In this document: piece after piece, positions 1-7,288 of the stretch
How the letters are laid out: each line of letters opens with the position of its first letter
Numbering within the stretch: the stretch's first letter is position 1
DNA from: Vulcanimicrobiota bacterium
Lineage (GTDB): Bacteria > Vulcanimicrobiota > Vulcanimicrobiia > Vulcanimicrobiales > Vulcanimicrobiaceae
DNA length: 9,060 nt
Reading direction: 5' to 3'
Assembly: GCA_014304965.1 (NCBI GenBank)
Contig: JACRTZ010000187.1
Coordinates: 1-9,060 of the forward strand
The notes under the pieces: generated by a model
What the model was told of the DNA's origin: nothing
Database searches by the model: none
Seen by the model: only the letters and a program-made list of their open reading frames with translations
Program-made: the position numbers and the translations under genes

Positions 1-1305
1 ACGCGGGCGGTCCGCGCGCGTTCCTCGGCATCGCGCCGCGCCGCCGAGTTGCTCCTCGATCGCGAGCAGCCGGTTGTACTTCTCGACCCGATCGCTGCGG
101 GAGAGCGAGCCCGTTTTGATCTGCCCTGCGCCGGTCGAAACCGCGAGATCGGCGATCGTCGTGTCGCCCGTCTCGCCCGATCGGTGCGAAATCACGCAGC
201 GGTAGCCCGCTTTGTGCGCCATCTCCACCGCATCGAGCGTTTCGGTCAGCGTGCCGATCTGGTTGACCTTGATCAAGATCGCATTCGCTACGCCGCCGGC
301 GATGCCGCGCGCCAAGCGCTCGGTGTTCGTGACGAACAAGTCGTCGCCGACGAGTTGCACGCGGCTGCCGATGCGCTCGGTCAGCATTTTCCAACCGTCC
401 CAGTCGTCTTCGGCGAAGCCGTCTTCGATCGAGACGACCGGAAAGCGGTCGCAGATGTCCGCGTAAAAGTCCACCATCTCGGCCGACGTGAACGAGAGTT
501 CGTCGTTGAGCGGGTAATATTTGCCGTCGCGATAGAACTCCGTAGCCGCAGCGTCGAGCGCAAGCGCGATCTGCTCGCCCGGCTTGTATCCGGCGTTTTC
601 GATTGCGTGCGTCAGCAGGCCGAGCGCTTCGTCGAGCGTGCCGAGCTTCGGGGCGTACCCGCCCTCGTCGCCCACGAGCGTTTGGAAACCGCGCTCGTGC
701 AGCAAGCGCCCGAGCGCGTGAAACGTTTCCGCCCCGTAACGCAAACCTTCGGCGAACGTCGGCGCGCCGACCGGCACGATCATGCACTCTTGAAATTGTA
801 GAGCGCCCTCGGCGTGCTTGCCGCCGTTAATCACGTTCATCATCGGAACCGGCAGCGTCGCCGCGCTCGGTCCACCGAGATAACGAAACAGCGGGAGGCC
901 CAAACTGGCTGCGGCCGCACGCGCGACCGCAAGCGAAATCCCTAAGATCGCATTCGCGCCGAACTCGGCCTTGTTCGCGGTCCCGTCCAGGTCGATCAGC
1001 TTTTGGTCGATCTCGCGCTGCGCGGTCGCATCGAGCCCTTCGAGCGCGGGGCCGAGCATTTCGTTCACGGCGCGCACCGCGCGCAAAACGCCCTTACCGT
1101 TGTAACGCGACTTATCGCCGTCGCGCAATTCGATCGCTTCGTACGCGCCGGTCGAGGCGCCCGAGGGTACCATCGCTTCTTCAACCGCGCCAAAACTGGT
1201 CGCGACGGCGACCGCGACGGTCGGGTTTCCGCGCGAGTCGAGCACCTCGCGCGCATGGACGCTTTCGATCAGCGGCCGCCCGCCGCCGCGCAAGGATTCA
1301 ATCAC
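1..1305 (-). CDS. eno: Enolase (phosphopyruvate hydratase), 3' end cut by window edge
   Basis: Cytosolic glycolytic enzyme interconverting 2-phosphoglycerate and phosphoenolpyruvate. The frame is open from 1305 to the left edge (435 codons), so only the last few residues can be missing. Visible landmarks, numbered from the GTG at 1305: substrate loop VPSGASTGAY, FQECM with E173, LVGDEGG with E214, metal ligands D251, E294 (SIEDGFAEDDW) and D321 (LVGDDLFVTN), catalytic K346 in the signature ILIKVNQIGTLTE, SHRSGETGDTT with H374, and K397 in IKTGSLSRSDR. All catalytic and Mg-binding residues are present. The start is uncertain: no ATG lies in frame upstream of the conserved HAREVLDSRGNPTV. GTG 1305 and TTG 1293 are possible, both without a good ribosome binding site, and GTG adds about nine residues relative to E. 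coli enolase. It lies 73 nt downstream of ndk on the same strand, so co-transcription is likely. Confidence 0.95.
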   Translation of the reverse strand, partial: MIESLRGGGRPLIESVHAREVLDSRGNPTVAVAVATSFGAVEEAMVPSGASTGAYEAIELRDGDKSRYNGKGVLRAVRAVNEMLGPALEGLDATAQREIDQKLIDLDGTANKAEFGANAILGISLAVARAAAASLGLPLFRYLGGPSAATLPVPMMNVINGGKHAEGALQFQECMIVPVGAPTFAEGLRYGAETFHALGRLLHERGFQTLVGDEGGYAPKLGTLDEALGLLTHAIENAGYKPGEQIALALDAAATEFYRDGKYYPLNDELSFTSAEMVDFYADICDRFPVVSIEDGFAEDDWDGWKMLTERIGSRVQLVGDDLFVTNTERLARGIAGGVANAILIKVNQIGTLTETLDAVEMAHKAGYRCVISHRSGETGDTTIADLAVSTGAGQIKTGSLSRSDRVEKYNRLLAIEEQLGGAARCRGTRADRPR

Positions 1306-1378
1306 GCGCGGCGCATTCTGGAATGGCCGCCGATGTCCCCTATGGAAAGCGCGTCGTCGTGCGACGAATGCATCGCCG

Positions 1379-1837
1379 TTACGACTCGATCAGCCATGCT
1401 TTGAGATCGTGCTCGCGCGCGGAAATTTCGCCCGGCGCGAACCAGATTCCGATTTCGCGCGCCGCGCTGTCGGCAGAATCGCTGCCATGCACCAAGTTGC
1501 GCCCGATGGTCTGCGCGAAATCGCCGCGAATCGAGCCCGGCGCGGCCTTGATCGGATTGGTCGCGCCGATCGTCGCGCGGCAACCCTCGATCGCATCGGA
1601 ACCCTGGATCACCATCGCCACGAGCGGTGCGCTCGTGATGTACCCGACGACGCCTTCGAAAAAGCCCTTGCCCTTATGTTCGGCATAATGCTCTTCGGCG
1701 CGCGCGCGCTCGGCGGTCAGCAACTTCATCGCTGCGATCGTGTAGCCGCGGCGTTCGAACCGTGCGAGGATCTCGCCAACGAGACCGCGCGCAACGGCGT
1801 CGGGTTTGCAGAGAATCAATGTCTTTTCGATAGCCAT
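1379..1837 (-). CDS. ndk: Nucleoside diphosphate kinase
   Basis: Transfers the gamma-phosphate of ATP to NDPs and dNDPs through a phosphohistidine, balancing nucleotide pools in the cytosol. The product is 152 aa, close to the usual bacterial length of about 140-150. It begins MAIEKTLILCKPDAVARGLV, with K11 at the nucleotide site, and carries the active-site loop NLVHGSDS with the phospho-acceptor H117. Other expected elements are HYAEHKGKGFF (50-60), R87, T93 and the R104 region, and the C-terminal EIGIWFAPGEI. The start ATG (1835-1837) fits the family N-terminus exactly. No strong Shine-Dalgarno sequence precedes it. The gene is probably first in a two-gene unit with eno and is divergent from the biotin ligase across 42 bp. 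Confidence 0.97.
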   Translation of the reverse strand: MAIEKTLILCKPDAVARGLVGEILARFERRGYTIAAMKLLTAERARAEEHYAEHKGKGFFEGVVGYITSAPLVAMVIQGSDAIEGCRATIGATNPIKAAPGSIRGDFAQTIGRNLVHGSDSADSAAREIGIWFAPGEISAREHDLKAWLIES

Positions 1838-1879
1838 GCGGTCGCGCTTACGCGCGCGTCCGAACGATGCCTGTAACCG
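1838..1879. promoter_or_regulatory. Short divergent intergenic region (ndk / biotin ligase)
   Basis: These 42 bp separate two head-to-head genes, so they must hold or overlap both promoters unless transcription starts inside a gene. A short inverted repeat is visible: CGCGC 1843-1847 and GCGCG 1852-1856 around a TTAC loop. I see no recognisable -35/-10 pair on either strand and no good Shine-Dalgarno sequence for either gene. Its role as a control region is inferred from gene orientation alone. Confidence 0.35.
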
Positions 1880-2614
1880 ATGTTCGTCGTTCGCTCGCTC
1901 GCTGAAACCGAAAGCACGAACGACGATGCCGCACGCCTTCTCGGCGAGCCGGGAAGCGCGGGCCTCGTTTTGTCCGCCGAGTATCAGCGCGGCGGGCGGG
2001 GCCGGCGCGGACGCGCCTGGGTCGCACCGCGCGGTTCGTCCTTGCTGTTCACGGCGATTTTACCGCAACCGATAGCGACGCCGGCCTTGTGGGCGCTGCC
2101 GTTTTGGACGGCGCTCGCGGTTGCCGACGGCATCGCGGAGGAAACCGGGCTCGAGGTCGCGCTGCAATGGCCGAACGATCTCTTGCTCGAGGGGCGCAAG
2201 TGCTGCGGCATCTTGTGCATCTCGCGCGTCAACGGAGCACGCGCATGGGCGGGCTGCGGCGTCGGCCTCAACGTCCTGCGGCCCGACGGCGACCGTGGAC
2301 TTGCCGCGCTCGAACCGCCGCCGGCGTTCCTCTCCGATGCCGCAGCGGCGGTCACGCGCGAGGGCATCCTCACAGGCGTTCTCGCCGCCTTCGAACGCGG
2401 GCTGGAGATGCTCCGCCAGCCGCGCGACATCGCGCGGGCCTGGGAACGCCGCGCACGGCTGGACGGGACGGCCTATCGGCTGCTGCGTGACGGCGACGCG
2501 GCCCCGTTCGAGGCGACCGCGCGCCGGTTAGGGCCCGATGGCGCCTTGATCGTCGAACGCGAGGGCGCCGAAGAAGCGGTCGCGCTCGGCGACGCCCGGG
2601 TCGTGCGCTACTGA
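1880..2614 (+). CDS. birA: Biotin--[acetyl-CoA-carboxylase] ligase, single-function (no HTH)
   Basis: Activates biotin as biotinyl-5'-AMP and attaches it to the carrier lysine of biotin carboxyl carrier protein and related carboxylases. In 244 aa it shows ESTND (11-15) at the start of the catalytic domain, the biotinyl-AMP loop RGGRGRRGRAW (37-47), QWPND (96-100), the lysine-containing GRKCCGIL (105-112, K107) and GVGLNV (127-132). A small C-terminal SH3-like domain follows, about 190-244. The catalytic domain starts almost at residue 1, so the N-terminal winged helix of E. coli BirA is absent. By family knowledge this is a class I ligase that should not repress biotin genes directly. The ATG is fixed by an in-frame TAA immediately upstream (1874-1876). 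The stop overlaps the convergent archaemetzincin gene by 7 bp. Confidence 0.95.
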   Translation: MFVVRSLAETESTNDDAARLLGEPGSAGLVLSAEYQRGGRGRRGRAWVAPRGSSLLFTAILPQPIATPALWALPFWTALAVADGIAEETGLEVALQWPNDLLLEGRKCCGILCISRVNGARAWAGCGVGLNVLRPDGDRGLAALEPPPAFLSDAAAAVTREGILTGVLAAFERGLEMLRQPRDIARAWERRARLDGTAYRLLRDGDAAPFEATARRLGPDGALIVEREGAEEAVALGDARVVRY

Positions 2615-3153
2615 GTCTTGTGCGCGCGCGCGCGGCGCTCGCAGGTTTCGCAGAAGTGCGCGAGCTTGTTGTCGGTATCGAAGATCGAGTTGGAAAAATA
2701 CATCGCGCAGCGCGGGTTGAAGCAGTGCTTGAGCCCGAGCGCGTGGCCGAGATCGTGAACCGCCTCTTTCAACGTGCGCTGAAAGAGCAGATTGTCGTCA
2801 CCGCGCTCCCCGTAAAATTCACTGCGTAGCCGGTGCAGCGATACGACCGCGATGCGGTGTTCTTCGCTCGCATCGCCGAACACGAACTGGTGCGACGTCT
2901 TGTACAGGTCGTAATCGGTGATCGCAAGCCGTATGCCCGCCTCGGAGCGCGGCGCGGCCGCAACCTTCGAAATGAGCGTATTGAAGAACAGCTGACGCCG
3001 CACGCCGTTGAGCGAGGTGCGCGGGATGCGCACCGCGCGCTCGACATGGCATGCGAAGAGAAACCGTTCTTCCAGACACAACGCGAGCCGTGAAAGGAAG
3101 GACGAGTCGATCGTGTTCACCGGTATGATGCCGATCGAACTCACAAGAAGCAC
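2608..3153 (-). CDS. amzA: Archaemetzincin family (M54) zinc metalloprotease with an HDxxH variant
   Basis: A 181-aa protein of the archaemetzincin family, soluble metzincin-like peptidases (about 180-200 aa in prokaryotes) whose physiological substrates are poorly known. The signature is nearly complete: H133-D-L-G-H137-A-L-G140-L-K-H143-C144, then C149, M151 (Met-turn), FSNS (153-156), and C168/C171. These supply three zinc-binding histidines plus the four cysteines of the second, structural zinc site. The odd point is D134 (codon at 2752-2754, GAT on the minus strand), where the family has the catalytic Glu of HExxH. No signal peptide or membrane segment is evident. The likely start is GTG 3153, giving MLLVSSIGIIPV, which matches the hydrophobic first beta strand of the family. 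No strong ribosome binding site is seen. The 3' end overlaps birA tail to tail. The family call is secure; peptidase activity is doubtful because of D134. Confidence 0.9.
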   Translation of the reverse strand: MLLVSSIGIIPVNTIDSSFLSRLALCLEERFLFACHVERAVRIPRTSLNGVRRQLFFNTLISKVAAAPRSEAGIRLAITDYDLYKTSHQFVFGDASEEHRIAVVSLHRLRSEFYGERGDDNLLFQRTLKEAVHDLGHALGLKHCFNPRCAMYFSNSIFDTDNKLAHFCETCERRARAHKTQ

Positions 3154-3250
3154 CTGCCAAAAACGTGCATCTGAATTAGAGCGGGGATTGGCCTTCGAGG
3201 CGCTCCGGACCTGTGCAGCGTTGCGAGCATTGTATCGCGAAGGTTAAGAC
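3154..3250. promoter_or_regulatory. Divergent intergenic region (archaemetzincin / acpS)
   Basis: A 97-bp head-to-head gap that should hold promoters for both flanking genes. On the minus strand, TACAAT (3234-3229) resembles a sigma70 -10 box but has no matching TTGACA-like -35 at 16-18 nt. On the plus strand only weak matches are visible. The acpS ribosome binding site lies at its right end. The promoter assignment is inferred from orientation. Confidence 0.35.
3239..3243 (+). promoter_or_regulatory. acpS ribosome binding site
   Basis: GAAGG, 7 nt upstream of the ATG at 3251. This fixes the acpS start, which also matches the family N-terminus MIVGIGTDL. Confidence 0.7.
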
Positions 3251-3613
3251 ATGATCGTCGGCATTGGGACCGATCTCGCCGAAGTGGCACGGTACCGCTT
3301 CGACGACCGCAGCCTGGAGTGGTTCGCGCGCCGCGTGTACACCGAGGAAGAGATGGAGTACGCCATGCGCAAGCGCGCGTGGCAAGAGCGGCTCGCCGGT
3401 TTCTTCGCCGCCAAGGAGGCGGCGCGCAAGGCGTTCGGCTTCGCGATCCCGTGGCGCGACGTCGGCGTCTCGCACGAACGAAGCGGCAAACCGGTGTTAA
3501 GTTTTTTTAATGAGGCCGCCGAGCTGCCCGCGCGGCGCGGCGTTACCCGCATCCATCTGACGATCACGCACACCGCGACCATGGCGGCAGCATTCGTCAT
3601 TTTGGAGGCGTAA
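3251..3613 (+). CDS. acpS: Holo-[acyl-carrier-protein] synthase
   Basis: Transfers 4'-phosphopantetheine from CoA to the conserved serine of apo-ACP, making it competent for fatty acid synthesis. The 120-aa product is the usual AcpS size. It shows MIVGIGTDLAEV with Mg ligand D8, FFAAKEAARKAFG with E56, WRDVGVSHERSGKPVL (68-83), and a C-terminal HLTITHTATMAAAFVILEA. The stop TAA overlaps the nnr ATG by one base (TAATG), indicating translational coupling, and acpS-nnr pairing is common in bacteria. An unusual run of seven T (3502-3508) follows a TTA codon within the conserved SFFN segment (residues 84-87). A -1 slip there would meet TAA at once. Confidence 0.96.
   Translation: MIVGIGTDLAEVARYRFDDRSLEWFARRVYTEEEMEYAMRKRAWQERLAGFFAAKEAARKAFGFAIPWRDVGVSHERSGKPVLSFFNEAAELPARRGVTRIHLTITHTATMAAAFVILEA
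3604..3608 (+). promoter_or_regulatory. nnr ribosome binding site inside the acpS 3' end
   Basis: GGAGG, 4 nt before the nnr ATG (3613-3615) and inside the last codons of acpS. Together with the TAATG overlap it supports coupled translation and fixes the nnr start. Confidence 0.75.
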
Positions 3614-5268
3614 TGGACGCGGAGACCGTCGCGGCCCTCGAGGCACACCGCTGGTGGACGCACCTTCCGGCGCTGACTGCCGAACAAATGCGCGACGCCG
3701 ACGCGCGGGCATGCGAGCGAGTCGGCGACGTCGCGCTCATGCGCGCCGCGGGCGAACGCATTGCCGAACTCGTGCGCAAACTCGATCCCGGCAACGGGGC
3801 GGTCGCCGCATTCGCCGGACCGGGAAACAATGGCGGCGATGCGTTCGCGGCCTGTGCAGAACTCGCAGCCGAGCGGCCGTGCATCGTGTACGCGCTGGAA
3901 CCAACCGCACCGAGCGCGGCGCGGCGCGATGCCGAGGAACGCGCGCGGACCGCCCGCGTCGAGGTGCGCGCGCTGCCGTCCAATCCGACGGAGGCGCGCC
4001 ACGCCTTGAACGACGCCTCCGTCGCGCTCGACGCGCTGCTCGGCACCGGCGCGCGCTTGCCGCCGCCGGAGAACATGAACGCCGCCATCGAGGCGCTCTG
4101 CGCGGCGAGCGCCGGAGCGCCGTGGACCACGGTGATCGCGATCGATGTGCCGACCGGCATGGACGCAACGACCGGCGCATGCGCCGATCGCTTTGTCTTC
4201 GCAAACGAGACGCTGATGCTCGGCGCGGCCAAGCTCGGAGTGTTGCTCGAGCCGGCGCGCGGTTTTGCAGGCCGCCCCTGGGTCGGCGACCTCGGGCTCG
4301 GCCAGGAGATCGCCAAGCTCGGCGCCCCGTTCTACTCGACGATGTGCCGCGACTCGTTCGCAGGTTTTTTCCTCGGCATGGCACGTCGCGAAGACGCCGA
4401 CAAGCGCAGCGCGGGCGCGCCACTCATCATTGCGGGCTCGCGCGACTTTCCCGGGGCAGCCGTCTTGTGCGCGATCGGCGCGGCCCGCGCCGGCGCCGGG
4501 TACGTCACCGTCGCCTGTCCCGAAGACGCGGCCGACACGCTGCGTGCGCACCTCGTCGAGCAAGTCGTCGTCACCTACGACGCGCGCAATCCGGCGAAGG
4601 CGATCGATTCGCTTTGCACGTACGCCGAGCGTTGCGGCTCGGTCGCGATCGGCCCGGGACTCGCCCTCTCAAACAAGATGGGTGAGATCGTTCGCGGCTT
4701 CGTGAAACGCCTCGAACTGCCGTTCGTCGCAGACGCCGGCGCCCTGTCCCATTTGGCGAAGCATCTCGATCTCTTGCACGAAAAATCGTGCATTCTCACC
4801 CCGCACGCGGGCGAATTTGCGCGGCTCTCGGGTGAAGGCGCCGTCGCCGAAAGCGAACGCATCGAACGGTTGCGGCGCTTCGTGGATCGCACCGGTATCA
4901 CGACTTTGCTCAAGGGCAGCGCGACGCTCGTCGCCGCCGGGCCCGTCACGCACGTCAATCCGACCGGCACGAGCGCGCTTGCAACCGCGGGCACCGGCGA
5001 CGTGCTGACCGGCATGATCGCGACGCTCTTGGCGCAAGGCTGCCGCCCGTGGTTTGCGGGCTCGCTCGCCGCGTACTGGCACGGTTTGGCCGGCCGGGAA
5101 GCTGCGCGCATGCGGCCGCGCGGCGTCGTCGCCGGCGACGTGGCCGAGGCGCTCGGCGCGGCTCTGCTGCCGCTGTCGTTCGCCCCGTCGCACGAAGGAC
5201 CGGGTGACAAAATTTTCCCGCTTTACGAAACGGCCGCTGCGCCGCCGCGCACGGCCCTTCGCTTCTAG
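3613..5268 (+). CDS. nnr: Bifunctional NAD(P)HX epimerase / ADP-dependent NAD(P)HX dehydratase
   Basis: Repairs hydrated NADH/NADPH. The N-terminal YjeF_N domain epimerises R- and S-NAD(P)HX, and the C-terminal ribokinase-like domain dehydrates S-NAD(P)HX using ADP. The 551-aa fused protein has the usual domain order. NnrE occupies about 22-235: LTAEQMRDADARA (21-33), AGPGNNGGDAFAA (68-80), LDALLGTG (139-146), IDVPTGMDATTG (177-188), and K207 in LGAAKLGVLLEP. NnrD occupies about 265-520: GSRDFPGAAVLCAIGAARAG (275-294), AIGPGL (345-350), CILTPHAGEFARL (393-405), LLKGS (432-436), and AGTGDVLTGM (459-468) with catalytic D463. About 20 extra residues precede the first domain, but the start is well supported by GGAGG and coupling to acpS. 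Small deviations are GNNGGDA for GNNGGDG, and ADAGAL (373-378) where DADAL is typical. No transmembrane segments are evident. The gene ends one base from the convergent ligA stop. Confidence 0.97.
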   Translation: MDAETVAALEAHRWWTHLPALTAEQMRDADARACERVGDVALMRAAGERIAELVRKLDPGNGAVAAFAGPGNNGGDAFAACAELAAERPCIVYALEPTAPSAARRDAEERARTARVEVRALPSNPTEARHALNDASVALDALLGTGARLPPPENMNAAIEALCAASAGAPWTTVIAIDVPTGMDATTGACADRFVFANETLMLGAAKLGVLLEPARGFAGRPWVGDLGLGQEIAKLGAPFYSTMCRDSFAGFFLGMARREDADKRSAGAPLIIAGSRDFPGAAVLCAIGAARAGAGYVTVACPEDAADTLRAHLVEQVVVTYDARNPAKAIDSLCTYAERCGSVAIGPGLALSNKMGEIVRGFVKRLELPFVADAGALSHLAKHLDLLHEKSCILTPHAGEFARLSGEGAVAESERIERLRRFVDRTGITTLLKGSATLVAAGPVTHVNPTGTSALATAGTGDVLTGMIATLLAQGCRPWFAGSLAAYWHGLAGREAARMRPRGVVAGDVAEALGAALLPLSFAPSHEGPGDKIFPLYETAAAPPRTALRF

Positions 5269-5269
5269 C

Positions 5270-7288
5270 CTAAGCGTTCAACAGCGCGCGCAAACCGGCT
5301 TCGTCGAGAATCGCGATGCCGAGCGATTGCGCTTTGATCAATTTCGAACCGGCCTCGTCGCCCGCAACGACGTAATCCGTTTTCTTGCTGACGCCGGAGA
5401 CGACTTTGCCGCCTGCCGCGACGATGTAGCCGGCGGCTTCTTCGCGCGTCCAATCGGGGAGCGTGCCCGTGAGCACGAAGGTTTTGCCAGCGAGGGGTCC
5501 GGCCACGACCTTCGGGGTTCGCGGCGCGGTCAGCGCAACGCCTGTCGCATCCAAACGCGCGACGATCGCGCGATTCGGTTTCTGCCGAAAGAAGAACGCG
5601 ACGCTCTCCGCAATCTGCGGTCCGATGCCGGCTACGGCCGCGAGCCGTTCTTCGCTCGCTTCCATCACCGCCTCAACCGTTCCGAATTCTCCCGCCAGCA
5701 GCGACGCATTCTGGCCGCCGACGTAACGGATGCCGAGGGCGACCAGCACGCGCGCGAGCCCGCGCGATTTCGATCCTTCGATCGCCGAGACGACGTTGCG
5801 AGCGGATTTTTCGGCCATCCGCGGCAGGCTCGCAAGTCGCTCGACGGTGAGATCGTAGAGGTCGGCAACGTCGCGGCAGAGTCGCGCATCCACGAGCGCA
5901 CCCGCCAGCACGTCGCCGACGCCTTCGATGTCCATCGCGCCGCGGGAAGCGTAGTGGCGGATGCGTTCGCGTACTTGCGCGGGGCACGCCGCGTTCGTGC
6001 AATAGGAAAAAACGTCGTCCTCGGGATGGTCCACGGGCGAGCCGCAGACCGGACACTTCGCCGGAATCTTGTAGACGCGCGTCTTCTTCGGCCGCAGTTC
6101 GAGCACGGGCCCCACGACGTACGGGATCACGTCGCCCGCGCGGTGCACGATCACCGTATCGCTTTCACGAATATCCTTGCGAACGATGTCGGCCTCGTTG
6201 TGCAGGGTTGCCATCCGCACGGTGACGCCGCCGATCGCCACCGGATCGAGCACGGCGAACGGATTGAGCTTTCCGCTGCGGCTGACGTTCACGTCGATCT
6301 TCAGCAATTTCGTGCGCGCTTCTTGCGCCCGGAACTTGAAAGCGATGGCCCAGCGCGGGTCTTTTCCGGCGTACCCCAGACGCGCTTGCAATTCGAGATC
6401 GTCCACCTTGATCACGATGCCGTCGATCTCGTAGTCGAGCGTTTCGCGGGCTTCTTCCCATTCGCGGCAAAACGCGAGGACGTCGTCGAGCGAGGCGCAG
6501 CGGGTGGCGTGGGGGTTGACGGGCACGCCCAGAATTTGGAAATAGGCGAGCAATTCGAACTGGGTGCGCGGCAGAGCGTCCGCGTCGTCGAATGCGCCCG
6601 TCGCGTAACCGAAGAACGATAGCCGCCGTTCGGCCGTCAGCCGCGGATCTTTTTGGCGCAAGCCGCCGGCTGCCGCGTTGCGCGGGTTGGCGAAGGGCGT
6701 CAGCGCACGAGCCTCGCGCGCGCCGTTGAGCGCGGCAAACTCGCTGCGCGAAAGATAGGCTTCGCCGCGCACGTCGAGGCGCGCGGGGGCAGCGTCGCTC
6801 AAACGCCGCGGGATCGCGCGGATCGCACGCACGTTGGGCGTGACGTCCTCGCCGACGGATCCGTCGCCGCGGGTCCCAGCCGAAACCAGCACGCCGTTTT
6901 CGTATCGCAACGAGATCGCGAGCCCGTCGATCTTCAACTCGCAGACGTACGCGGGGGTCTTGCCCGCGAGTTTCGCAACGCGCGCCCCGAACGCACGCAG
7001 GTCGTCTTCATCGAACGCGTTCGCGAGGCTGAGCATCGGCACGTCGTGCCGGTATGGCGTAAAGTCCGACGACGGCGCGCCGCCGACGCGCTGCGTGGGC
7101 GAGTCGGGGGTGGCGAGCTCGGGGTGTTGCTCTTCGAGCATCTTCAATTCGCGTAGCAGCAGGTCGTATTCCGCATCGCTGATCGCAGGATCGTCGAGAA
7201 CGTGATAGCGGTAGTTCGCGTCCTCGATCCGCCCACGCAGGTCGCTTGCCCGCTCGGCCGGCGAGGCGTTACCGCTCTTGACTGCCAC
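5270..7288 (-). CDS. ligA: NAD+-dependent DNA ligase
   Basis: Seals nicks in replication and repair using NAD+ as the AMP donor. From GTG 7288 the product is 672 aa, matching the usual 670 or so. Domains in order: Ia domain with YRYHVLDDPAISDAEYD (26-42); adenylation domain with nucleophile K119 in ELKIDGLAISLRYENG, then NPRNAAAGGLRQKDP (201-215), EIDGIVIK (287-294) and AIAFKF (314-319); OB fold with HRAGDVIPYV (382-391); zinc finger C412, C415, C430, C435; helix-hairpin-helix region including GIRYVG and AGIGPQIAESV; BRCT domain about 597-672 ending LDEAGLRALLNA. All key residues are present. The frame stays open 300 codons further upstream, antisense to the thiolase gene. GTG 7288 is chosen because it places the conserved N-terminus correctly. 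No strong ribosome binding site is seen. Confidence 0.97.
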   Translation of the reverse strand: MAVKSGNASPAERASDLRGRIEDANYRYHVLDDPAISDAEYDLLLRELKMLEEQHPELATPDSPTQRVGGAPSSDFTPYRHDVPMLSLANAFDEDDLRAFGARVAKLAGKTPAYVCELKIDGLAISLRYENGVLVSAGTRGDGSVGEDVTPNVRAIRAIPRRLSDAAPARLDVRGEAYLSRSEFAALNGAREARALTPFANPRNAAAGGLRQKDPRLTAERRLSFFGYATGAFDDADALPRTQFELLAYFQILGVPVNPHATRCASLDDVLAFCREWEEARETLDYEIDGIVIKVDDLELQARLGYAGKDPRWAIAFKFRAQEARTKLLKIDVNVSRSGKLNPFAVLDPVAIGGVTVRMATLHNEADIVRKDIRESDTVIVHRAGDVIPYVVGPVLELRPKKTRVYKIPAKCPVCGSPVDHPEDDVFSYCTNAACPAQVRERIRHYASRGAMDIEGVGDVLAGALVDARLCRDVADLYDLTVERLASLPRMAEKSARNVVSAIEGSKSRGLARVLVALGIRYVGGQNASLLAGEFGTVEAVMEASEERLAAVAGIGPQIAESVAFFFRQKPNRAIVARLDATGVALTAPRTPKVVAGPLAGKTFVLTGTLPDWTREEAAGYIVAAGGKVVSGVSKKTDYVVAGDEAGSKLIKAQSLGIAILDEAGLRALLNA

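Noticed and set aside
1354..1367. Short hairpin TCGTC-GTGC-GACGA in the ndk-eno gap as a terminator
   Set aside because: Only a 5-bp stem and no T-run in the ndk-to-eno direction; chance palindromes are common in GC-rich sequence.
2620..2634. Alternating GC run as a repeat element
   Set aside because: It lies in the coding sequence for the basic archaemetzincin C-terminus and is short; such runs are expected at this base composition.
3244..4563. Open frame of 439 codons on the minus strand
   Set aside because: It is antisense to acpS and nnr, both of which are clearly real, and shows no recognisable motif.
5054..6622. Long open frame (522 codons) on the plus strand
   Set aside because: It starts inside nnr in the wrong frame and runs antisense through ligA. 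Its Arg/Asp/Ala-rich composition is typical of shadow frames in GC-rich DNA.
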